The notes beneath the pieces are model-generated. The model saw nothing but the letters and a program-made list of their open reading frames with translations. It ran no database searches and was not told where the DNA came from. A DNA stretch of 64,000 nt from Epiperipatus broadwayi (Eukaryota; Onychophora; Udeonychophora; Euonychophora; Peripatidae), in assembly GCA_028023455.1 (NCBI GenBank), contig JAQFVV010012416.1:9927967-9991966 (forward strand), in the 5' to 3' direction. Both the position numbers and the translations under genes were made by a program. Positions 46,763 through 58,718 of this stretch are shown one piece after another; position 1 is the stretch's first letter, and every line of letters begins with the position of its first letter.

Positions 46763-47439
46763 GTAAAACAGTTGAAACTTCATTATTAATAAATTAAATT
46801 AGCTATTTTTCCAAAAATTTGCTTTTTTCATTTCCATGTCGATAGTTGGAATGTATCTTCCAAGTCAATATTATTATTACTTTATACATTAATTAGATGA
46901 TTCATATCTGTAATTGATATATTGTTTTTAATTATGTAATAATTTGTTCTAAGAGTGCTCACAGTACTGTAAAATATTTTTCATTAACTACTAATACTTT
47001 TGAAATCATATATATATATTTAGATCTTATTATATTTAAAACTTTATTATGCAATATTGATTTATGGTGTTCCTTCATATTTTTAGAGTGCTAAATCTCT
47101 GTTAGAGCCATGCAATTTTAAAGCATATGATTGCCATTTAAATTTTGACACTTTCTTACATTTAAAGATTTTATTTGACAATTCAGCATTTGTCTGATTA
47201 ACAATTATGAGCTATTTATATTTCTGTTTGAAGCACTCTAGTTGTTTGCGATTCCAGATATATAATTTTTTTCCAATTTTTTATTATTTATACCATTAAG
47301 TGTTTCTTCCTGCTTGTAACATAAATTCAGTTTTGATTCTCCACTAAAAACTGGACTCTGTTCTATTACATTTTGAGAACTGTCTGGTTTGTTACATTTC
47401 ATTGAAATGTTAAAAAATTTCAAGTATGCGGGCTTTTTG
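46763..47439. other. AT-rich non-coding stretch
   Basis: No gene or repeat is recognised. The minus frame at 47238-47423 (61 residues) has fairly protein-like composition but no recognisable domain or splice context. Confidence 0.5.
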
Positions 47440-47650
47440 TTTTAAGAATTATTTAATTAAATAATTGTTTAATTATTTAATTAAAGCTTCGCACGCTCAA
47501 GTCAAAATACTTTAGATTGGCTTATTTATATATAAATTTAAGTAAAGAGAAAGGTGGGACCATCTTTTTCTTGTAAAATCTGTCTTGTGTTGTGGCTTGA
47601 GAGTTTTCTACACAGTCATCATTACATCTAATTGGTTGTCATATAAGCAT
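47440..47650 (+). promoter_or_regulatory. Promoter-like repeat, member 1
   Basis: GCTTCGCACGCTCAAGTCAA is followed by a TATA-like CTTATTTATATATAA, then AAGTAAAGAGAAAGGTGGGA and a pyrimidine-rich CATCTTTTTCTTG. A related arrangement occurs at 53150-53300. The 5' flank is a palindrome of TTAATTAAATAATTG. It may be part of an LTR or another element promoter. Confidence 0.4.
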
Positions 47651-47949
47651 TTTAAAAGAGCATGTGAGAGGTTTCTGCCTTTCACTTTAATTAATTAAAT
47701 AATATAAGTTAACAGTAAATAAAAATATTCTCATATATATTATTATGCAATAACTGCTTGACCCTTTACATCTTCAAAAAAAGTATGTATGTAATGAATT
47801 GCTAGATTAAAATTTAAATATAGTTTCATTTGCCCTAACCTAATACGATGTTAAATCGAAAATGCCATAAAACTGATTGGCAATTCCAAATGACTTTATT
47901 CATTTGAAATGCAGTGGGTGGGAGGCTATATCATATTGGAATTATTTTA

Positions 47950-48056
47950 TGTTAAGAGGTAGAATGTATGTATGATTAGATGTCACCATTGATTGCTATA
48001 CATCAAGAGATAGAATGTGTATGTATGATTAGGTTTCACCATTGATTGCTAAACAT
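47950..48056. repeat. Tandem duplication, about 53 bp, two units
   Basis: AGA(G/T)(A/G)TAGAATGT..ATGTATGATTAG and CACCATTGATTGCTA occur twice in order (about 47955-48003 and 48006-48055). Confidence 0.8.
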
Positions 48057-51000
48057 CATATAAAAACAACTATTTATATTTGCAAAAATATTTAGGAATT
48101 GGTACAACTTTAAAAAATTTTAAAAACTGGTACAACTACTGCACATTAACTGATTATCACCATTTATATCTATATTACTTTTTTAAAAACTAAAGTCCTG
48201 AAGCTTATAAATATTGTAGGTCACATTACTGGGTCACTTGGATCCTTTTAAAAATATTTAATTATGAATGTTTGCAAATACTTTTTTTTTTATTAATAAT
48301 TGTAAAAAAATAATCTTTTTTGTAAAATTTTAGAGAAGGTATGAAAAAATATGTGTAAAAATCCTTAATACGATATTAAAAAAAAAAAAAAAAATTGAAA
48401 GCATTAATAGTTCGTTTCGGATAGGCAATAAGCAAGCTTGAAGTTTCATGGTAATTAAGAATGTAATGTCAAATCATTCTACTTCCTCCTATCGATCTTA
48501 GAACAAAAACGATTAATGTCTTATTTTTACTGCGTTCAATTTTAACCCTCACTTTTATATGAAGTGGAACACAGACTATTTTAAGTAAAATTCTAACAAT
48601 GAAATTAACACACACATATAAGTATAATGAATTTATGTTATTTATATGTGGATTCATTCTATTCTTTAGCCTTTGGCAACAGTGTTACTTATTCATAATC
48701 TGAGGAATGGGGAGTGGTTTTACTCAATTACTTAAACATTTGGCTATGCCAATTTAATGTTTACATTACAGATGTATATGTAATAAATAATGCATTGTTA
48801 ATAGGATGCACCAATAAAGTAAATAATCCTTATTATAGGTGTTTATTATTTTAGCCGTTTCAAGTCTAATACATTTTCTGTGTGATGCATGGTAGTCATT
48901 CAATTTGAAAGAACTAAAATAAAAAAAAATTATGTTAGGAATTAATTATTTATTTTATTATGCTTATTATTACTAATATACCATTAATGAATGATCATAC
49001 TTTAAACATACTTTAATTAATTAAATTTGTTGATTCTCCAGGCGTCATATTGAATTTTTTAAAAAACTGACCTGAGACCCAATTTTCACAATAACTTCAG
49101 TTTTAATAATGTTAGAGCAAAAAACTTTACATTGATAGAAACTAGAAAAACTAAGGAAAACAATAAGACTAAGACAAATAGTGATACCCATTTAAAAAAA
49201 TTAGGAAAAAAGAAATTTCAATATCAGACATAATTATTACTTTATTATTTGTTCATAATTTCTAATTATCATTAACTAAGTTTAAATTACATCTTTATTG
49301 ATAATTTCTTTGTATTCCTCACAAAATTATCTTTCAAACCATATATAATACATTTTACCTGAGATAATCCATAGCTTCAGAATCTCCAAAACAAGTTGCA
49401 TAAGAATTCTTCATTTTTATCTTGTATCCCAACAAAACAAATCATTTCCAGAAGGTGGATATGCATTTGTCATTATAGCAATTGGCTTCTTGTCTATCCA
49501 AAACTAGAAATTGTAGGCTACTGTCTATATCATTGATAAAATGAGTTTCATCTCTTTATTTTATATTTTGTGTGTACATCAGTGATGTTTATATTCTTTA
49601 TGCACATCAGTGTTGTTATATTTATTGTCCCACAGAGATGTAATTTATTTGTATATAGCTCATTTGCTAGCTATAAACTTGAAAATAATGTGATGCAAGA
49701 TGTGGCAAAACTGCTGACTCCACAGTAAGAGAGTCAAGCCATAGGCAAAAATTAGAATTTGATTCTTTGCCTGCATACAATTCCATGTGGTATGTGCATA
49801 ACTATTGTGCTAACACTACACACACACTATTTGAAATCTCTATTGTTTTAAGTGATTATATTTTCACATGGTTACTATGCCTAGTAAATTTTGTGATTGC
49901 TTTATCAACTGCAACCTTTCTTTACATTTGATAATGTCTTAAAATTTACATTGCACTGCTCTATATATGTAAATCATTACTTGTTTGTTATACAAACACA
50001 TTAATAAATTATTAAATCTTATGAGAATTATTATGTCTATAAAATAAGATTGCCTCAAACTTGGATCAGAGACCCAAAATTACACTGTACAAAAACCACT
50101 TTTGTTATATTTGAATACAAATTTATATACTGTATAATAAACAGCATAAATGATTTAATATTATATAATTTATATACTACCAATACAAATGCAAACAATT
50201 TAATAAATTATACCATTTATTAAATAATTAAAAAATATATTATTCAAGCAATACTTACGACCGATTATTCTGTGATTATGTTTATATTGTGTTGAAGGCC
50301 TTGAAATGTGAATCAGGCTGATAAAGATTTTCTGCCTTTTTTGTCCTCGTATAAACTAGTAAACTGGCCAGAAAATAAAAAAATTAAATGCACCTATTAA
50401 TAAAAATATTTTTTAAAAAAATAAAATTTTATCCATTTTCAAATTGGGATACATCATTTTAAAGATGAAATTAAGCAGCAATAAATGCTGGGATTTCTGT
50501 TGACATCATGCTTATATATAGTTTTCGCACAATTTAAAAAAGAAAACAAAATTTCTGTGAATCAGCTACCATGAACGCATAACTTGCTGTAAGCACTCAA
50601 CCTGTTTGCCTCATATTTTATTTTTATTTTAAATCACACAATATTTTAAAATATCTTGATTTCATCAATTAATCATTTAGCAATTACCTGATTACTAAAA
50701 AACAAAAACTTTTCCATGTCTAAAGCGATTATTTTATGCTCAAGCATCAGTAAAAATATATCATAGATAACTACATTGAAACCATCATCTAGTTAGCTAA
50801 TGCAGCAAAGATGATTTTAAAACCAAAATAGTAAAAGTACAGCATATAGTCTAAAATGCATAACATGACATTTTAAATATTTTAATGATCATCTTCCATT
50901 CATAAACAATATAGAATAAACTGCATTGTGTACTAGTTAATGCAGGAATATTCTTACCAAAATACTGCAAAAAAAAATATAGTCTTACAGAGATCAGTAA

Positions 51001-51110
51001 ACTCCCACATAAGTACTAGCAATAAAATTCCATACTTATATACAAATACAAATATATAAGGAAACCAAGTCATACATCACCTGACTTAATTAGCTTGTAT
51101 TTATAAATGT
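48057..51110. other. AT-rich non-coding stretch
   Basis: Poly-A (48377-48396) and other A/T runs are present. No gene, RNA or defined repeat is recognised; the short minus frame at 48469-48657 has no supporting signal. Confidence 0.55.
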
Positions 51111-51114
51111 AATA

Positions 51115-51712
51115 TAATGAGTTTGCTAATAGCTCTAAACAAGTTTTTTGATAAATGCTGCTGCAAGAGAAAGCATTTAAAATATCTAGAATTATTCATA
51201 TCCCCAAACTATTTTTCAAGCTAATGGCTCTCATCAGTGAGGCACTAGGACATTCAGCCACTAGATCTAAACTACAAACTCAAACCCAGTATTTATCGAA
51301 TGCTTAACTATTAAGTAGAAAATCTAAAAATTTTGTATATCTATATGTCTGCAAATCCAGCTATCTAATTTAAATAGCCATATGGGATTGAATTAAATTC
51401 AGATTCACCCGATATTAATAGCCTTATGAATATAACATCACCAAAGCCTTAGAAGCCAAATTATAATAGTAAGACATATAAATGTCCGAAAATTTCAGAT
51501 TTTTTACTTAATAGTTAAGTATTCGATAAATGCTGGGTTTGAATTTGTATTTTAATTCTAGAGTCTGAATGTCCTACTGCCTCACTGATGAGAGCCATTA
51601 CCTCAAACTGATTTGGGGATATGGATAATTCTAGACAGAGATTTTAAATGCTTTCTCCTGCAGCATTTATCTAAAAGCTTGTTTAGAACTGTTAGCACGT
51701 CATTATAATACA
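51115..51712. repeat. Foldback element, arms about 225 bp
   Basis: 51115-51340 and 51480-51712 are inverted copies. Left GAGAAAGCATTTAAAAT and right ATTTTAAATGCTTTCTC match. So do ATGGCTCTCATCAGTGAGGC with its inverse near 51580, and GTATTTATCGAATGCTTAAC with GTTAAGTATTCGATAAATGC. The arms differ by several substitutions and small indels. The 140-bp centre is unrelated to either arm. No coding content. Confidence 0.85.
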
Positions 51713-52966
51713 AATATGTATATAAGATCTCATTATCTCAGTTATTAAATTTAACTGGAAAAAGAAACTATTCTCACTTTCCAAAAAATAATATTTAAAT
51801 AATATGATCATAATTTAAAAGCTGGGAAAATGTAATCTTTTGAACTTTATTAAAATAAAGTATAAAATGTTATTAGAAAAATTAACATTTTTAAGTGAAT
51901 AATACATATTAAAATGACAAAACATTGATATTGAAAACTATAAATCATCTTTTCATTTTTAATTTATATTTCAACTCTCACCAAAAAGTCATTTAATTCT
52001 TAAGTAATTCATTCATCATCAATTTAAAATTTTCAAGTATAAATATATATAGACAAAATTCAAATGAAAAAGTAAAATATAACATTTCTAACTGTGATAT
52101 ATTTTCTATTTATGGGATCAATTATTATATCTATTATTGAAACACTGATATCATGAAGTAAATGAAATGGAATGTCAATGTATATCTGGCAATAAATACA
52201 TATTGATAGTCCATTTCACTTTTAGCTACTGCTTTCTTTTCAGTTGATGTGGTTAGCAAAATTAGTGTTCAAATGATGTAGTGTTTTTTTTATTTTTGAT
52301 TGTTGTGGTTTTTTTATTTTTGATTGTTGTTTCCTCCTTAATAGTATATCTATATAAAGCTTTACTACTTATTTTTAATTTCTCATTTCAAAATTAAATT
52401 AAGAATAATCTGTTCATTTTATTGTTGACAAATTGGTTGGATGTTTTCAATCAAAAGTTTTTAAGAAAAAATTCATTTATATTTCAAATGAGTTAGCTCT
52501 CTACTTTGTGTGAATTAGAGCAGTGGTATGATATGGAAAGTTAAAGGTGTCTGAATCACAGTTTAATGTGACTCTTTTGATGATATTTAAATATCACATG
52601 ATCCCTGAAGCAATTTACCATTACTTATTTTATTTTATTAGCTTTCTAAATATAGTAATCATGTTTTTTATCAATCCCTGATGTCTTGTACCAAATAATC
52701 AAATTGGTTTTTAATATTTATACATTTATTTGATTTGCGTAAAACAAAAAAAGAACATTGTCTCTACAGCAATTAAAAAGTAAAGATGTCTGTTGTATAA
52801 CAAAATAATCTTTCAAGTATTTCAAATAAATTTTAACATGAAACTAATTAAATTAAACACTCAAGTTAGTTAAATCTATTGAATATTATAGATATTTCTT
52901 TAAAAGAAAATATCTAGTTACTTATCAAAACAGTCATTCTCCAACAGGTGAAGACATAAATTTAGC

Positions 52967-53352
52967 TTGCTAAGGTTTACAGCCTTGTTAAAACTATTAC
53001 TGAAATAATAGTGAGCGTTTAATAAAATTTATAATTACAACTTTAAATTATCGTAATATATTTCTCACTATAAGATCTTTTCATTAACTCGTAATAAATC
53101 GTAAGATTTCGCGAGTATTAATGTATTATAAGAATTGTGGACTTAATTAGTGAAGTATTTAATAGCTTCACACTCTTAGATCAAAACACTTCTGCTTCAC
53201 CTATTTATATATAAAAGTAGGTCGAAGTAAAGAAGGGATTCTCTCTTTTCTTCATAGCGTAAGCATGTGTTTTAAAGACCTACAGAGGTCCCTAGTGACG
53301 ATTTTTTCAGACGCTCATTGCTAAGGTTTACAGCCTTGTTAAAACTATTACT
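52967..53352. mobile_element. 316-bp insert flanked by 35-bp direct repeats
   Basis: TTGCTAAGGTTTACAGCCTT..ACTATTACT is identical at 52967-53001 and 53318-53352. The 316 bp between include a promoter-like block (about 53150-53260): GCTTCACACTCTTAGATCAA, a TATA-like CTATTTATATATAAAA, then AAGTAAAGAAGGGATTCTCT. This resembles 47440-47650. It may be an insertion with an unusually long target duplication, or a tandem duplication in which one unit's middle was kept. Confidence 0.6.
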
Positions 53353-53766
53353 TAACCTTTAAAATAAAATAATTAATAAACATATTTCTAATAAATCTGA
53401 GGATTTATAAGCATTTCTGATATTGTCTATGCTAATAAATATATATAACTATTCCTTAAAACTTTAGACATTTGTGGCTAGCTTAATATCACACTCGGCA
53501 AAATAATACTTTAATCTAAATTATTTCTCATGGCTTTGAATATAATTAAGACTTATACATTTTTATATAGTAAAATTTTTTAGTATATGACTGAACACAA
53601 AGGGGCATTTTGTGATTGTATTCAGTGCATATCTCTTAGCATATAAATAAAGCTGTGAAAAAATGGAATGAACTCTCATAAACTGTTTAAATAAGTTATT
53701 TAAAGTACAATGAAAATTACATGAGTGAAATTAAATGTATGTAACCTAATAAGTGAAATCAAAATG

Positions 53767-54107
53767 AAGATGATAAATAAATAAAATGCAAAGTCATTAT
53801 TTTAAAACAACAATTAAATAATTTTATTAAACAAAATAAGAATGCATAAATTCAGGAATAAATTGATATAAGAAATCAAAGTATGATAAATAAAAAAAAA
53901 TGCAAAGTCATTATTTTAAAACAACAATTAAATAATTTTATTAAACAAAATAAGAATGCATAAATTCAGGAATAAATTGATATAAGAAATCAAAGTGATG
54001 ATGATAAATAAAAAAATGCAAAGTTATTATTTTAAAACAACAATTAAATAATTTTATTAAACAAAATAAAAATGCATAAATTCAGGAATAAATAGATATA
54101 AGATAAC
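53767..54107. repeat. Tandem array, three units of about 115 bp
   Basis: The unit GATGATAAATAAA..ATGCAAAGT.ATTATTTTAA to AGGAATAAATTGATATAAGA occurs three times (starts near 53767, 53885 and 54000), with almost no differences apart from the A-run length, so amplification is recent. Confidence 0.95.
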
Positions 54108-57027
54108 TATATTAATATTTCTGATAACATTCTCTAAATAAATGAATTTGTTTGTAAAAGCTGTTGTTAAAGGAAAAGATCTCAGGTAGATGCAATGATA
54201 TGTAATTTTATAGATTGTTCATATAAAAAAAATTATTAAAGAAGGCTACCAATAAATAGGATTTAAATATATCATTATTACTATAAAGTCTAAAATAGAA
54301 TAAGAGATTTACCTATATCTTAAAGATCTTAATTAGATACCAACCAGTAACCACCTAAACATTCACAGTAAAGATAGTAATCAACCTTCTCACCTTTTAA
54401 TAGCAAGAATGGAAATCCATTCTTACTAATGGTCCATTGAATATATATGGACACTCAAAGATTGCAACTTGACTACAGAGTATGAAATATTGATACAATG
54501 AAGTTTAAATAAACCTCTTTAGACATGAAATAAAATATTTCCCTTATTGGAACACATGATCCAAATGGTATCTCCTTAGTTTATTCTTTATCTAGGTAAA
54601 ACATTTATTTCTCTCTAGATAAATATAATGTTGACATGACTAATTTATATAGCATTAAGGTTCTAAATGATACCCTCTGTATATGACTTATAGCCATGGA
54701 CTAACTCTTTATTTCTTATATTCTAATCTTATTATTACAAGTACATGTTAAAACATTATTTATTTAATTACATAAACACATTTATAATGCAATACCATTA
54801 ATATTATATAAGTACATAAGAAAACAAAATATCTATAAGACGAGAACATCCCGTAATCAATAAGAGAATTTAATAGTAACAACATATCTCTCATACATGC
54901 AAACATACCAATTTAAATGTTGAAACCATAATACCTGGTCTTCTTACTGATGAGAATGTTGATAATTATTAACCCTTGTAATTAAAATATTATACAAAAA
55001 CTTAGCAAAGAAAACAAATTATACAATCATCATTACCCATGAAAGTTTATGAATAACTTATTCCACTTTCTTTATTTGCATATTTTTCTGTAAGTTCCAT
55101 TAATAAACTTCCTTTTTGCAAATATGCTCATTATTTTATTCCTTTAAAAAGTCCATGTTATTAATTTTCCAAAATTTTATTCACAAGTGAGTTAATGATT
55201 CTTTCAGTGCTGTTGATCTGTTTATGGCAAGCTGTTTTATTTTTAAAAACAATAACAGTATTGTTTATCACAATTTTTAAATCCATTACAAGAATAATTA
55301 AGTTGTAGATTCCTAAGGCAATTAAGTTTCTGATTAAGAAATGAGGTATGTTATTCCATTTTCAACCTTCATGGGATTAGTTTTTTAGAAAATCAGCAAA
55401 AAACACAAAACATTAAGTTAAATCAGAATTTTTCCGGTGTGCTTAATTAGTATTCACATAAACCGGAAAACAAAAGCAAAATCTGATTTATTTAACATAG
55501 CAAGCTTAATAATTCCAAGACTATTTGAAGACTTTAATATTTGGCTATATTTTTAAATAATTCCAAAATTAGAATTTATCCACTGAAAAATTTTATCAGT
55601 TTTAGAAGGCAATCAATTAATTATTCTGCTGTTATTAAGTCATGTTTGACAGTGATGATCAGAAAGTTTTGCATCTGCCTCTGAAGACAAATATTCAATA
55701 GTTTCTTTTCAGCCAAACATGCTGAATCAAGTAGCCATAATAGTGAATTGAATACTTAAAACTTATAAAGTTTACTAGATGAACCTTTCACACAAAGAAC
55801 CTCAAATTTCATTAAGAGCTGGCTTTTATATTGTTGAGCATATGATTGAAAAATGATGTAGATTCAAATTCTTTCACTCAATTACAATTTGTATGTGAAT
55901 TTTTTATCATGTTGGCACAGCAACCAATTTCATCCAGATGATAAAATTCTCTTTGTTGCTTCCTGCACTGCAAAATCAGCCATATTATATTACATTTTAC
56001 ATATATAAAACATTTTAAAATAAAATTATTATAAAGATAAAATATATAATGATTTACATTTATTTCGATACCAAATAACATATTAATACTTTATCTATTA
56101 AAATGAGTAAGATTTAACTTTTAAATTGACTGTTCTCGTACTGCATAAGATTTTCTATATACTAAATATATTTTTAACTTCTCAAAAACATCATTTTTAT
56201 TATAGCTAGACATTAAACAAACACGTATATTTAAATGTTATATGGAAGTTAAATTTGTTTACCACATTTAAGTCGGATATTAATCACTGAATTTATGATT
56301 ATGTTGTGATCGATTTCTTCATTTTAATAAAGGACATTCAACAATAAAATGTGCCTTAGTGTAATATAGGGTTGATAACTTAATTTTGTTAGCGAATATT
56401 TTTACTAAATTTTAAATTTAACCGCTACAATTTCGATAAATGTTTTTAGACTTTATTTTAGACTTATTTTAAATTGTTCGCCATCTTGGATATTTTCTAG
56501 CAACGCTATACTCATATATATATATATATGTGTGTGTAACATAACTTGAAATTACAATTATCAACTGCATTCAGCTATGAATATGAAGCTATGGAGCTTT
56601 GAAAGCGCTAAGCGTAAATATTGATAGACATAACTTCTCTAACAAACGTAAAAGCGCATAATTTTTGGAATTGTTACAATAAAAAAACTTTAAGCTGGTT
56701 ATATCTAATATTGGATCAATGGAGACACTATCACATTATATATATATGCTTGCATGTGTATATAACTTGTCAGATAAACAGGAGGAGTGCATGAAATAAA
56801 CACATTCATCTGTGATGAATTGGCTTATTTTTAAGACATCATACAAAACTTTACATCTACATCAAATATATTTTATAATGTTACTCTGAAAAATTGCTTC
56901 ACACTTTATTAATTTTATTAATTCTTTTATAGTTTTAAAAGTGTCAAGTTTTTACTAGAAAGAATTCTATAATTGGTCAGTTATAGAATATAATACATTT
57001 AGCATTTAGAGTTATTTTTAAAACAGT
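54108..57027. other. AT-rich non-coding stretch
   Basis: A small inverted repeat (55420-55438 with 55461-55489, both with TCCGGT/ACCGGA) is the only structure noted. The minus frame at 55878-56081 is discussed among the rejected items. No gene is recognised. Confidence 0.5.
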
Positions 57028-57240
57028 CATCTAATATAAGTATTGAATGTTTTTAGAAAAATGTAACTTTATTTAAATATTCCAAATACATTCAACAGTT
57101 ATAATAGCACACATGTTAGTATATGTACCATATAATATATGCATATACTAATCTGTGTGCTATTGCTAACAGTTGAAGGTATTTGGAATATTTAAATAAA
57201 GTTAATTTTTTCTAAAAACATTCAATACTTATATTAGATG
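57028..57240. repeat. Palindromic Penelope-like tail
   Basis: 57028-57125 and 57143-57240 are inverted copies of the tail seen at 43380-43470 and 44960-45030 (TATTTGGAATATTTAAATAAAG, AATACTTATATTAGATG). Only the last 100 bases of each copy remain. The head-to-head layout is the same as in the larger pair at 43343-45070. Confidence 0.85.
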
Positions 57241-58030
57241 ATGGAAATAGTGCAATATATAAATGCAACTAATATTATTTTTATTTCACATATACACATA
57301 TAGGTCAAGAAAAAACATGATTGAAGACTTAAAAAATACAAAAAGTGCAGTACTGTTTTTCCATATCATGAGCAAACTCTATATTTTATTTAGAAACAAG
57401 AAAGAAAGTGATTGAACACTTAAAAATATAAAAAATACAGTACTGTTTTCTAAATAATGAGCAACCCCTAAATTAAAAAAAAAAAAAAAAATTATTTTGA
57501 TTACATTTAGTTTTATATTAAAATTGTACATACAACTTTTTTTTTCATTATGGTTTTAATACTTATTATAGAAGACATACGATATTTATATTATAACTGT
57601 AACCTTTTCCCTGTACAGTATTTTTATATTACAGTAGATTTATATTAGATGAAAGATGGGGTTGAACCCGAATATCAATTATATATATATATGTAAAAGT
57701 ACAATATCTGTTATAAAAATGTTATATATAAAACATAAATAATTAATGGTAAAGTTGATGTGGATTACTACTATGTAATCGAAAGCGCTTCGAAAAAATT
57801 TAAACTATAATATTGCATTTACCGTTAATTATTTTTGTTTATACCATAAAAATGTATTCACTGTGTACCATAAATTTGGCTCAAATAAATAAATATGAAA
57901 ATTGAATGATTAATAAAATTCAAATAAAAAAATATTAATTCAAATATATAATAATATTAACCAATGTAATGATGATGATTTATAACTTAAAAGTATTAAC
58001 ACTCCCAAAAGTATTTTATTTGTTTTTCAG
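57241..58030. other. AT-rich non-coding stretch
   Basis: Two related segments occur near 57300-57360 and 57400-57470 (GATTGAA(G/C)ACTTAAAAA then CAGTACTGTTTT). These look like a diverged tandem duplication. Nothing else is recognised before the candidate exon at 58031. Confidence 0.5.
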
Positions 58031-58099
58031 TTTCAAGAAAAGAAACTCAAAGATGCCAAACCTTCTAAAAAGAAAATTTTAACTTGGAAAACGTTTGAA
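58031..58099 (+). CDS. Candidate 69-nt internal exon
   Basis: A good acceptor (TTTTATTTGTTTTTCAG) precedes 58031, and GAA|GTAATG at 58100 is an acceptable donor. The 69 nt are exactly 23 codons: FQEKKLKDAKPSKKKILTWK then TFE. The peptide is lysine-rich with proline and tryptophan and does not look like a chance AT-driven frame. Without the donor the frame stays open to a TAA near 58194, so a last exon is an alternative. I recognise no protein family. Confidence 0.35.
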
Positions 58100-58718
58100 G
58101 TAATGATCATCAATTATTACTGCCATCCCGACATACTTCCCAGTGGATTGCATGTTTTCTTAGGGCTGTGTATATTAATTAGGATATGTGTATAAAAAAG
58201 ATATATATTTGGGTTGATTTACGAACCCAAACTAAATGGATTAAAAAAAAAAAAATTAGCAGTTAATAATGAATAAATAAACTTGTTGTATGTATACTTG
58301 CAACTATATACATATATATTATAGTAACAAAAGATATTATAAATTTAAGCTAAGTTTAAGGCCTTATAGTATTTATAATGATAAGATCTTACTATCTTAA
58401 ATATCGAAACATTCACAAACCATAATTTTTTTTGACACCATTCTTTTATCATTATACCGTTATCTTCCTTAGTTTTTCCAATGATGGTCTTCTCCTTGAA
58501 CACTGATAATGTTAGAAAGTAAATATAGCAGCATTGGTGACATTATACAATATCAGTAGGTCTTAGATAGTTCAAATGGTATTGTTCCTTTTATCCTTCA
58601 CGGTATTATAAAGGCATTGCACATATTACTTTTTCAAACTTCAGCATCAGTTTCTGAATCTGATGGCATTTTCAAGGGATTTTGACTGTTGTAGTTTTTG
58701 CTTATTTAGCTACATATT

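Noticed and set aside
53767-54107. CRISPR-like array.
   Set aside because: The repeats are tandem 115-bp units without unique spacers in AT-rich animal DNA.
55878-56000. Minus-strand exon-like frame (CRKQQREFYHLDEIGCCANM) after a TTTTGCAG acceptor.
   Set aside because: The pyrimidine tract is weak, no donor is convincing and no family is recognised. A chance frame is likelier.
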